NCBI GenBank assembly: GCA_905250025.1
Contig: CAJNOJ010000038.1
Span: forward strand, 372,001 to 436,000
Source: Adineta ricciae
Lineage: Eukaryota; Rotifera; Eurotatoria; Adinetida; Adinetidae
Reading direction: 5' to 3'
DNA length: 64,000 nt
The position numbers and the translations under genes were made by a program. This document shows positions 38,488-48,940 of this stretch, in pieces. The notes beneath the pieces were generated by a model that saw only the letters and a program-made list of their open reading frames with translations, did no database searches and was not told the DNA's origin. Within the stretch, counting starts at the first letter, position 1. Each line of letters starts with the position of its first letter.

Positions 38488-40804
38488 ACATAGAATGTAT
38501 TAGTTTTTACGAAAAAAAAGTAAACAAATAAGTAAAAAGCGAACTAAGACGAAACCTAATGAATAATATCGATGAAGTTCGAAGATAATTTTGTATTTTG
38601 GGTTAAATCCTGCACCGATGAACATCAGCTATTACAATAGAAATGATGAAATCGAATAAGTGTGTACATATATCTTTCATTTCTCATTGGAAATCTTCAG
38701 ACGAAAGCGATTCGAATGATGTGATTAAAGGACAACATATTCAAATGTAATGAACGGAAATAATCACAATCGATAGACTAATCCTTTTTTTTCTGTTCTA
38801 ATCAATCAGCCTGATTCATTCATGCCGTTCTACTAACTTCGATAAAACTGTCTTCTCTCTTGTGACAAGTAATAGCATTAGCCAAATTACTGATGAACAA
38901 TTAAGAACGGCTAGCTAGTTTGCTTTATATACAGAGACGAATTCGATTCAGATTCTTGAATTTCAATGAAGTGTATTGCATGAACATAAGTACATGGCAT
39001 AAAAATGTTGCTTTCCAGGCATTTTTCTCGCCTGCAGTTGTCTTGATTAATAATCATGAATATAAAAGCATAGAACTCATTCGTTCGAGATCAGGTGGTG
39101 AAATTAAGAATAAGAACATTCCAAACTTAGAAAACAGACAAAAGTTCGAATGAAAAACGATACGTTCGTCTATTTGTTTCATTTGCCCAGATAATCATTT
39201 CAAAAGGAGAGATATTGTTGCATTTTGAAGACCTGTTGAGTCTATTTTGATTCTAATTAGAACAAAAGACAGTTTCCGTTTTTATTTAGGCATTCGTGAA
39301 TCTCGGTTCTCTTGCCTACTAATTTACAAGTACTTCCTTGTTCGTCATTCACAACTAAACACGACATGTCTCCCATTTCTCCTCTTCTTCTTCTGTCTGA
39401 TGTAATTGTCGGGCGACGAGAAAAGATATCTGTCGTTTTTCTTTCTCGAATAAAAGATGATGAATTGTGTCAGAAAATTAATCGAACAAAGAATTCGACA
39501 GTTGCGAAGTCATTTATTATTGAATGGAGCATTTTTTCTTCTGTTGAGATTTATTTCTGTCATCGATATGAATCCATATGGAATCATTTGATTCTTTTGT
39601 TTATGAGAAATGAATACTATTCCATAACAAACATTTCCATGTCGAAGGTCTTCGAGAGAATTAATTATAGACGAAATGAAATATTCTATTAGTTACGAAT
39701 AATTGAAAACATGTTTATTTTGCCTAACGGCATGATTATTATTTGAAACATCTCCATTTTTTCCATGTCGAATAACATTACTTCGATCGCCACTCGACAG
39801 AGTCATGTTCTCAAATGATATTAGTCAAGAAATAACTCATACGACGATGTTGTGATGTCTAACAAATCGTCCGGAAGAGTTGATGTCAAAATAAAGTAAA
39901 TATGCAAATGTACATACATTCATCATTTTGAAAAATCTCTTTCTACAATTATTGAAAAGTAGCAAGAATCGAGACATTTGCTTTCCCTTGATTCCATTGA
40001 ATAGTTGCACAAGCAATTCTCGATCGTCATCAATTTAGTGCGACAAATGAGTGTAATTGCATTTCACTGTCTCTCAGCTGGGTTCCTCTCAATCCTTTTT
40101 CTTTTTTCTCCTTCTTTTCTTCCATCTTATCATTTGATGGACTCCCTACGATACTAGAAAGATATAATTATTATATCTAGGACTTCTTCCGTGTGCCACG
40201 ATGTTCGTCTTCTCTATTTTGCTTGCGCTTCTGAAAAAAAGAAGAACGCTCGAACATAGCCAACGAGAAGAAAAATAGGATCGCGCGGATGAGAATGCTA
40301 GCACGTTTTTTTTTTATATTGCGTTCTATTAATGTTACTGTCTAGAAAACAGAAGAAAGGAAGAGTACTGTCGAATGATCAAGACTTCTTGATTAACAAA
40401 GCATCATCATTCGAAATTTCGCTACTTGCGCCAGATGTTTTCCTCATTTGAGATGCGACTGGTAAGTTGCAACTTTTTCTTCTTGGCATCATTGAAGTCA
40501 GTTTCCTGCGGAGAAACTAAAATTGATTTGAATGTATTATTTTTCATTCGATCAAGTCCAATGTGACCGTCGTTCGATAATGAATGTATTTATGTGATGA
40601 CAGCTGAGACTGAGTCTTCTTTTTCCTTTGTTATCTCTGAGGATACGTATACAAACATATGAATGAGAGAACAAAACGGAAATAATGATTTTTTAATTAA
40701 TATTGATATCAATTGTCGTCCGAAGGAATTGTTTTTCATTCTTCTAGATAATAATGAAACGTCGAGAGCGATTCTTTGTCGTTTTATTTCACCGATACTG
40801 TTGA
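38488..40804. other. Long intergenic region
   Basis: About 2.3 kb between the retrotransposon and the fucosyltransferase. Several short ORFs (for example 39312-39692, +) show no domain. Pyrimidine-rich stretch at 40085-40130. No gene seen. Confidence 0.4.
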
Positions 40805-42269
40805 ATGTATTTACGAATATCTCGTGTGCGTTTCGTCATCGTACGAGTTTGTTTATTATTGATCATCTTTTTACTTCTATTGGAATTTCGTTTAACTTTC
40901 AAAACGCCGAGTATTTCCGCGATCAAAAACCCAGTTGAAATCGCATTTTGGCGAAAATTACATAATCTCGATAGATTATTAACTGATAAACAAAAAATCG
41001 AACAGATCGAATTACTCGATAAACAACGGAAACGAAATGATCTGAATTGGACAAATATATTCTATCATGTTTATCACAAGAAAACCAATAAACTCTATGA
41101 AAAAGATATGAAAAACATAGAGAAATCTCGTTGGGTTGAAACTGAATCTAGCACACTACAAAATACTTATGACATATATGAAGAAACACCGGTATGCAAA
41201 AGAATTACAGTTAAATTTTGTTTCGATAAACATTTTTCTTTAGGTTTTTCAACAACCGAAATTTTGCTCATCAACGCAGATCTTTCATCGTGAATGCCCG
41301 TACAAAAATTGTCAATGGAAATGTAAAAATCCCTCGACAAATCATGAAAATCATCGTCGCGCGAGTATTTTCCATCATGTCGACATTAACAAAGATGAGA
41401 TGCATACGAAATTAAAAGTCCGTTCTCCTTACGATATTTGGATTCTGTGGATCGATGAAGCGAATCGTCAATTGAAACATCTGAACGATTATTACTTCAA
41501 TTGGACTCTTAGTTTCCGGCAAGATTCTGAAGTATCTATTGGAACATATGGTTTGTTGGTTCCGGATGATTCCAATGACATTCTTCATTCCACAAATATG
41601 TCAGATTTGATTCTTTCATCAGATTTTCTTTATATACTTACTAATCGGAATGTCATCATCACAGATTTTGTTTTAGAAAATCACATTCTCACGAATTTTC
41701 GTTATCGTTCGAAACATGCTCTTTGGTTCGTTTCAAACTGCGAACCCAAAGCTCGTTTGAACTATTATAAACAATTGCAATACTATTTTCCAGTTCGTGC
41801 TTTCGGCTTGTGTATTGATGGCAGCGATGAAGCAAAATGTCAAAAGAATGATCGATGTGAATTTGACCAATCCCGACTTGCGTTATTCTACTTAGCATTT
41901 GAATCGCAAACATGTACAGATTATATAACGGAGAAATTCTGGCGTGCACTTTATTATGGAATGATTCCGATTGTCTTTGGGCCAAATAAACAATCGTATT
42001 TAGATTTAGGGATACCCAAGTCGGCGTTTATCCATGTCGATGATTTCCAGTCGGCGAAACACTTAGGAGAATATTTGCACGAAGTTTCTAATGATTATTT
42101 TCTCTATCGAGAATATTTCCAATGGATGAGTCAATATCAAATCTTCTATCAAACGTACGATCTTGAACCCATACGTATGTGTGAGTTATGTATGAGGTTG
42201 AACATGCAAAATAGCAAGGAACACCGATTTTATCGAGATATTCATCAATGGCATCGAGCTGGATGTTGA
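40805..42269 (+). CDS. Alpha-1,3-fucosyltransferase, GT10, type II membrane
   Basis: Golgi enzyme that transfers fucose from GDP-fucose to N-acetylglucosamine of glycans. Two exons, 40805-41191 and 41244-42269, give 470 aa. A short cytoplasmic N-terminus is followed by one hydrophobic segment (FVIVRVCLLLIIFLLLLEF), then a charged stem: type II topology. Splicing adds a Cys-rich part (CPYKNCQWKC). The catalytic half holds ALWFVSNCEPKARLNYYKQL, FPVRAFGLCIDG and FYLAFESQTCTDYITEKFW, the last being the donor-site signature of the GT10 family. The C-terminus has CELCMRL, a conserved Cys pair region. The frame remains open upstream to 40663, but the ATG at 40805 gives normal topology. Which human FUT it corresponds to is not clear. 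Confidence 0.9.
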
Positions 42270-43033
42270 TCCACAATTGAAATATTTCACATCTCTTTCC
42301 TTCTCTTCTTCTTCTTCTTCAGATAAACATGAAATGTTTGTTTTATAAAAGTTTTAATTTTCTGACTTTTTCAATGGCCTTGTTGTTTTGTTAACAGTAA
42401 TGTTTCATGCTCTGTATGTACGTGTGCTTATTCTATTATTTTCAATAGAAATCTTCTGATACCAATTGATCTGAGTCAGTAAGAACAAAGTCTCGTTTTG
42501 ATCGAGTAGTGTGTGTAGTTCGAAAAGAAACAAAATCAGATGTTTTTGAGTTGAAATTGTCATTCATAACACGTCAGTATCTTAATGATGAAATCTACTT
42601 TGCCTGTTGCCTCTGTTTGTTTAATCGTTTACTGTGAAAACAAAACCGAGGCCGACTAACATCATTGCCTCACGATCAAGTAAAAGAATCAGTTTACTGA
42701 AAAAGAAAAAATGCGTCGTTACTCACACGAATCGTTCTTCTCTTGTCTTGCTGGTGTTGATAGTAATGCATTCGACTGTTTCTATTATTGTTATTCTAAC
42801 TCTTTTTCAATTAGTAGCAGAAAAACAGAATTTAAGACATAGGGGAAAGTGATTTTGTCAGCGAATCAATCCATAACGACCATTCGTCGTTTTTCGGTAA
42901 CCATTTTCTACATGTGTCGAAAACGAAAAAAACCAATTATTCGTTTTACTCTTTTAGTCTTTGAGAAAGAAAAGAATTCGCAATTATATATTTCTTTGTG
43001 CTCTATCATTCTTGATTTCGTAGACGTACGAAG
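42270..43033. other. Intergenic
   Basis: About 760 bp; TTC repeat at 42305-42320 and no credible ORF. Confidence 0.4.
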
Positions 43034-44874
43034 ATGTCGTCGGCACTGTTTCAACCGCTCCTTCATGATCCTCTGGGATGGAAACCACCGACTACAACAT
43101 ACAGCGATACATTCAAAAATAGAACATATGGAACATCTAGTAATACACAAAAGAAACTTTCGCCATATGGTCAAGAATATCAAAAGCAATTGCGAAAACA
43201 ACAACAACAAATGAAATTATTTCGAAAGAATCCGTATTTTGTACAATCGTTCAGCGACGAACAATCAACGCCACGAATTATTTTCCTCGAGAAAAATAAC
43301 GAGGAATATCGAGAGCAACCGCCTGCAGCTTACCAATTAACACGTTCGAAAACATTACCTGCTTTTTCGGAAGAAAAACCTACTTTTGCTGCCGAATGTC
43401 AAAAACCAGCCTATCGAGTTAGTTCACATTTTGCAAAAATCGCTCTATGATGAGAAATTTTAGGAGCCTAACTATGATTCAACGTCCGTACAACGTTTAC
43501 CATCAGCACAGTTTGATCAACGAGGTAATAACAGTTACTTTTAAGTACTTGAGATACATACCATGTTTCTCGGACAAAAGCTTTGAGCACTATGAGAGGA
43601 AATATTCTCAATTATTCTTTATGCAGAGAATTATATCATACAGATAATTAGAAATATCTGCCGTTAGAACTAGAGTTGTTGAGTGTATGAACTAATACGT
43701 TTCTTTGTTGAATAGGACCAATGAAAGTTCGACGAAATCCAAAAGAAGATAAAGAAAAACACATGATCGATATAAATGATGATCAATACCGGCATTGGCT
43801 TACATATCCAACTCCGGATACACCTCCTCAAGTTGCCGACGCTAAGCAACGTTTAGGTCAATATAAAATTCCTCAGACTTTATCTCGTGGAACATCAGCA
43901 TCATATGCATATGCTGAACAACAACCATCCTCGTCAAACGATCAATCGGGCTCGAATGTTCCGCATCGCCGAAAGAAACAAGTGAATGATCGTGGACATT
44001 TTCTTGAATTCAATATTCCTCCAACACCACCAGAATTACGTGCTGCACGCCATAGATTAGAAAAACATCGATATCATCAATCTTTGGACAATTATCCACC
44101 ACATCTCGAAGTCAATCCAGACAACGAACAAGAAGAGTATGTTAAACCATCGGATGCTCCTCAATACGACGAAGAACAAGCATCACAGAATCAACCACCA
44201 TCAACAAATGAAGAATCAGGCGATGCCGGTGATGAAAATCGAGCAGCTGATTATGAACAATCAACGCTAATAGAACAAACTAATAACAATGAGGATTTAC
44301 CTGAAGAATACATCGAAGCATTAGATATTTCTGATGCCGCACAAGAAGAATATTATAAAAATTGTAAACCATATTGCGAGAAAAGATCGGATCAATCTTA
44401 CTATCGCATTCCACCAATATCATCCGATCGTCAACATGATTCTACTGTGAGTAAATTTCATCACTCATTCTTTATTTTCACTCAAAAGAAACATTTAGGT
44501 TGCTTACTGTAATCAACAATCGACACCGTCAACAAACTCACGAAATGCAAATGAATTCGGTGTTTGGATTCGCAATTCGAGTGATCAAGGTAATGAAATG
44601 CTATTGAATTCTAATGGAAACTTCTTTATCATTGTATTGTATAGAACGCGAATCAGCAATGAAAATTTTGAATAATGTTTTAAAACAACCGATGGTTGGC
44701 TACGGCGTGCCAAAGAAACAACAGATCATTTTCAAACGACCAGCAGGATGTAATATAGGTCGATCAGCATCGGCTTCACGACAACTAGGTCACGCTCGTA
44801 ATCATCAACGTGTTCCATGCGAAATCTGTGAAAAACAACTAATTAAGCATCATATATGGAGCTTGAGCCGGTAG
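43034..44874 (+). CDS. Unrecognised 498-aa protein with an internal TPP repeat
   Basis: Five exons fit with no break: 43034-43417, 43464-43524, 43716-44446, 44499-44589 and 44645-44874. I do not recognise the family. The N-terminus (LLHDPLGWKPPTTTYSDTF) has a flavour of ciliary or microtubule-associated short motifs, which is only an impression. Two segments in exon 3 repeat one pattern: YPTPDTPPQVADAKQRLGQY and FNIPPTPPELRAARHRLEKH, sharing PxTPPxxxxAxxRL. The middle is acidic and Gln/Asn/Glu-rich. The C-terminal exon is basic and ends with VPCEICEKQLIKHH, a Cys-x-x-Cys ... His-His group that could bind a metal. No signal peptide or membrane helix. Confidence 0.75.
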
Positions 44875-45157
44875 GAGAACAAACAACGTTACAAAATAGA
44901 ATTCATTTTCGAAGTCAATTCTATTTTAGATCGAAAACATTGGCTTGTCCTCATCAAGAGTAAAACGTTTCTTCAAAGTTCGTAATTCTTTAGATTATTT
45001 TCTCCTAATTATTTCTTGTTTATTTCATTTAGTTTCGTTTGTCTACCATTGATATTAAATTCGTTATTAACAGAACAATAAATACGCACTCACATACACA
45101 TATATACACACTATACTCTTTTTTTTCAATTTTTTTTCGAAGGAAATATAAGACTAT

Positions 45158-46453
45158 CTACGTATTTATGATGAAGTTTGTCAAGAGAAAGATGAATATG
45201 ATGGTTTTCAACCGAAACGTTTTAACTGATGAGATCGACGAGTATTTCGTTGTAGATATTTGATTGGTTGTTGTGTGAAGTACATCTCGTAAACGACGAC
45301 GACCTAATAATCGGCGTCGTAATTGATTACAATTGACTAAGATTCCGCGTGTATGATTGACAGAGAATCGTCGAATTTTATGTTCATCACTTGTTAGAAT
45401 ATACAGAGTCATGTTTTGTCGTCGTCGGTTGGGTCGTGATTGTGAAGCAATGTTTATTGTTGATTCCGGTTGTGTAATCAAAGTTGTTACTGACGTGGTC
45501 GATATTTCGAGAGATGTGCTAGCTGTTAAAGGCTGAGTAGTACTAGTAGTGATAGTTGTGGTGGTGGTAATCGTAGTTGTGATTGGTGATGCCGTTGAGC
45601 TTTCAGTTGTTATGAGAAATGTTGTTGATGGTAATCCAGTTGATGGTTGAGTCAATGTTGTCGGACGTGTTCGCCTTGTTCGTTGTTTTGTAGTTGTTTT
45701 ATACATTTGTGCTTCGTTTTCCGGTTCGCCTATTTGCAGAAGTCGTGGTCCACCTACTTTTTTCTGTTTTCGCGGACGATTATTTAATACTAAAGCATTG
45801 AGATTTTTTGAAAGCTGAAATATGAACAAAGATTTCAAATGGAAACAGTCTTCTGTTTTGTCAACTGTACTTCTTCGATTGAAAATGCAGTTGTTGGTTG
45901 GGGTAGAGTAACGGATGCCCAACGAACTTGTTCAGTTGTTTCTGGTTCAGGTACAATCATTGTCGTCATTTCGTTTTCTAACGGATCCTCTGAAACAAAT
46001 ACGGGATATCTTTCTACAGTCACCACCGACGGCATGGTCACTCTCCATCGCTTTCGTGAAAGTAACTGTGAATAAATCAGTTTCCATGCTTTCGTTGTTG
46101 AAGTTGTTCTGGGTAAATGCGGTGATTTAGGTGGCTGACAATCTACCTATTCAATGAATATTTCATCTTGAAAAACAGTACAATTCATTTTTCTTGGCAC
46201 TTACTAGACTTGATGTTTCACATTGTTTTAATGTAACATCGAATTCCGTTCCAGCTGGACAAACACGTTTGACAGCATGCATGTAAACTGTATCAACATA
46301 AATACAATGCCAGTAATGTCGACAATCATCAGCATCATAGACGGGATGAAACGAATCATCTTCATAACCAGTACAATCGAATGTATCTTGTCCATAATGC
46401 AACTTTATCATCATAGATAGAAGTTGAACAGAAAGCAGAAGTGATCTAATCAT
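45158..46453 (-). CDS. Secreted peritrophin-A (CBM14) protein with mucin-like region
   Basis: Extracellular chitin-binding protein. Three exons, 46205-46453, 45871-46146 and 45158-45814, give 393 aa. MIRSLLLSVQLLSMMIKLHYG is a signal peptide. The domain after it has the six cysteines of peritrophin-A: DC, DDC, HC, VC, QC, and VDC, the sixth supplied only after splicing across 46147-46204. Then come about 120 residues with little structure, a basic RPRKQKK patch, a Thr-rich mucin-like tract (about 45480-45680; many ACA/ACT codons) expected to be O-glycosylated, a basic RRRLLGRRRLRD segment, and a hydrophobic C-terminus (TIIFIFLLTNFIINT) that suggests a membrane or GPI anchor. A role in a chitinous cuticle, jaw or gut lining is inference. 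Confidence 0.85.
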
Positions 46454-46779
46454 TCTCGGTAATCAACTCGTAACTTGAACAATTGAACACACTGAACATA
46501 AGAGTAAAAGAACGTCACTGATGACCAGTAAGTTAACAAACATTTTCTCTCGTTCTCCTCTGTCTGTGTGTACTTACATGCTTAAAATGACAGGGATCAA
46601 CTCAGGTATCTTAATTTTATGTAATCAATCGCTTTCGATATCGAAAGTCAATGTAAGTAAAGAATTATTCTTAAGCTTCGAAAATGACATCGATTTATCC
46701 GCGTAGAAGACTATTTTTTTATAGTGAAAAATACAAATTCATCAGTTCATTTGTTTTGTTACATGAGAAGAGTGCGATG
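46454..46779. other. Intergenic
   Basis: About 330 bp upstream of the peritrophin-type gene. No gene; an ORF at 46521-46706 (+) has no features. Confidence 0.35.
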
Positions 46780-47551
46780 TTAAAGAATAATTCGTTCGAA
46801 ATTTCGGTACACACTGGGAGATGTGCTCAATGAAAATTTTTCATGAAAATCACGGTATACATTCCATTTAGAAACTTCCGCCGTTGTGGATGAGCTCAAA
46901 TGCGACATGATTGTCTTCAGAATGACTTGTTGAGCATACTGATCATTCTCATGACTGTGATCTTGTGTTGATGATAAAACTTGAGTATACGAAGATGCAT
47001 TCGAATATGATAAATGTTCTTCAGTATCATCAACGACTTCGATTATTGGAAGATCCAACAATGACTTGATTGAGTAAGTTTTTTGCTTCGTAGATGAAGA
47101 ATTTGTCATAGAATAATGTCTAGTTGCTCTAAAAACGAAATCGTTTCCTAAAATAAAACGATAGAACAACTCAAGGCGATGATTGTTTGGTTTTGAAGAG
47201 ATATTTCGATCGCGATTCTGTTGAATTGTTCGATGCGGGAAGAGTAACTGGAACAGTTTCCTTTGATACGCGATTGCTCATTGATAAGAAACTGTTTGAT
47301 CGCTTCTCACCGTCGGAAAATCTTGCCTGCAATTTAGTTTTCTCACGTTGACGTTCCATTCTTGAACGTTGACTTATTCCCTTCGAACAATTGGCATCTA
47401 ATTTCTGTTGAAAATAGTCCTGTTTGAATAATTGTTGTAATTCAAGTTGATAAAATTTATAACAAGTTTTCCCATCTATTGTTGCTGTTTTCTCGCATGG
47501 GAACGAACAGCTGTAATCATTGACACGTTCAAACATAGAACTTGCTGTCAT
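46780..47551 (-). pseudogene. Two adjoining minus-strand ORFs, possibly one broken or mis-split gene
   Basis: The upstream ORF (47171-47551, 126 aa, start MTASSMFERVNDY) has a Cys-containing head and a Lys/Arg-rich middle (SRMERQREKTKLQARF). It stops at 47171. The downstream frame opens at 47169 and runs to 46780 (from the ATG at 47109: about 109 aa, Ser/Thr-rich, IKSLLDLPIIEVVDD). The frames differ and no intron of normal length can join them: the available GT...AG spans are under 50 bp and leave the first stop in place. Options are two small genes, a short 3' untranslated region misread as coding, or one gene split by a stop and frameshift. Neither part is recognised. Confidence 0.35.
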
Positions 47552-48311
47552 ACTTCATCTTCGTTAATAAGACAAATAAATGACGAACGGAAACATTGAT
47601 GCCCAAACATTTTTCGATTAATATAATGACAGGTTTCAGTATGACGACAAGTTATTTTCGTGGAATAGATTTTCAACTTCTATTATTCTTCGTAAGAATT
47701 GACAAGTGTCGCCGGATGGATGGATGTGTGACAAGGGTGGGCAAGAAAATAAATTGATGATTACGAAGCCGTTTGACAGTTGTATAAGTAAGAAGAAAAG
47801 GAAACTGGGAAGAAAGTCAGAAAAAAAGTCCATGATGATGTTTTCTTCGTATTTATCAAAGGAAAAGAAAGAAAAAAAAGAATTAATAGTTATTAAAAAT
47901 TCACAGACAAGTCTATTGACTATGCTGAAGTGCATTCATCCAAGGCTTATTTTGTTCGACTATAATACTCTCATGAAAGTTCCCTATCATGTTTTCAAAG
48001 TATCAGAAAAAAATCAACAGTGGAGACTTTGAGATTATTCTGACGTGAGTATTCATTGATGCGTCTCAGATGCACTGAAAGTACCATATGATGTTTTTCT
48101 TTGAAATTTATTTCTCATGTGTAAGTGTGAAAATAGAGTTAGTACGGAAGATGATTAAAATTTCAAGAGTGAAATTGCAATCGAACAGTAGAAATCCGAC
48201 ATCTATCGAAAGTTTTTATGATTCTTCGGTTGATCATAACATCATCCATCCAAATGAATCGTTTTTTACATCTCATCAGTCATTCATTCAGTTTAGAAAA
48301 GCAAAATTGAT
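47552..48311. other. Intergenic upstream of CMC4
   Basis: About 760 bp. Long ORFs at 47636-47935 (-) and 47706-48032 (+) are antisense to each other and purine-rich; they carry no domain. Confidence 0.35.
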
Positions 48312-48564
48312 ATGTCTAATTCCAATAGGAAACAATCAGAATTTTGTCAAAACTTTGCTTGTGAATTGCAAACATGTCTCGACAGTAAGAGAGTGAAGTT
48401 GATCATCCAGCTGACTTGTAAATTCCATTTTAGAGCATTTGTATAATCCAGATAAATGTGAAAAGGTTTTGGATAAATTGAAGCAATGTTGTTTGGAACA
48501 TGGCGCTCAAAGTCCAGTTGTTTGTTCCGGTTTTCCTACTTCGAAACCATCAGCATCGAAATAA
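48312..48564 (+). CDS. CMC4: Mitochondrial twin CX9C protein CMC4
   Basis: Small intermembrane-space protein imported by the Mia40 disulfide relay. Two exons, 48312-48384 and 48434-48564, give 67 aa, the same length class as human CMC4 (68 aa), so the gene is too small and split to stand out as an ORF. Exon 1 reads MSNSNRKQSEFCQNFACELQ, then TCLDS; exon 2 has KCEKVLDKLKQCC, then VVCSGF and the terminal SASK. Cys spacings fit the twin CX9C helical hairpin plus the extra pair of CMC4. The Ser-Ala-Ser-Lys ending and VVCSGF are shared with vertebrate CMC4 from memory. It is convergent with the GH13 gene, whose stop lies 376 bp away. Confidence 0.88.
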
Positions 48565-48940
48565 AATCTTATCTGTACTAAGACAATGACTGGCTTTCAA
48601 TTACTCAGACTGTTTTATTTCGTAGTACTTCTTGATTTATGAGATAGAGTTGCAAGAAATAAAATGCAATGGTTATACAACGAAGAATCACCGGTGTAAG
48701 TTTATCATAAGAAGCGAAGCAGTAATTGAAAACTCAAGCAGGTTATTTCTATCATTGGTATTCGCTTTAAACATGAATAGATCGATTTTATTTGCGAATG
48801 TACACATATAAAATTGTGCTACAGCTGCTTATACAATGACAGAAAAAAAGGAATTTGAATGCACACAAAAGTTAAGAACATTTTATATTTTTATAAATCT
48901 TTTCAAAATACGTATATACATCAAAATACTGATGCGAATA
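48565..48940. other. Convergent 3' intergenic region
   Basis: About 375 bp between CMC4 (+) and GH13 copy A (-). Nothing else seen. Confidence 0.4.

Noticed and set aside
47706..48032. 108-aa plus-strand Lys-rich ORF upstream of CMC4
   Set aside because: Purine-rich low-complexity translation overlapping an antisense ORF; no features of a protein.
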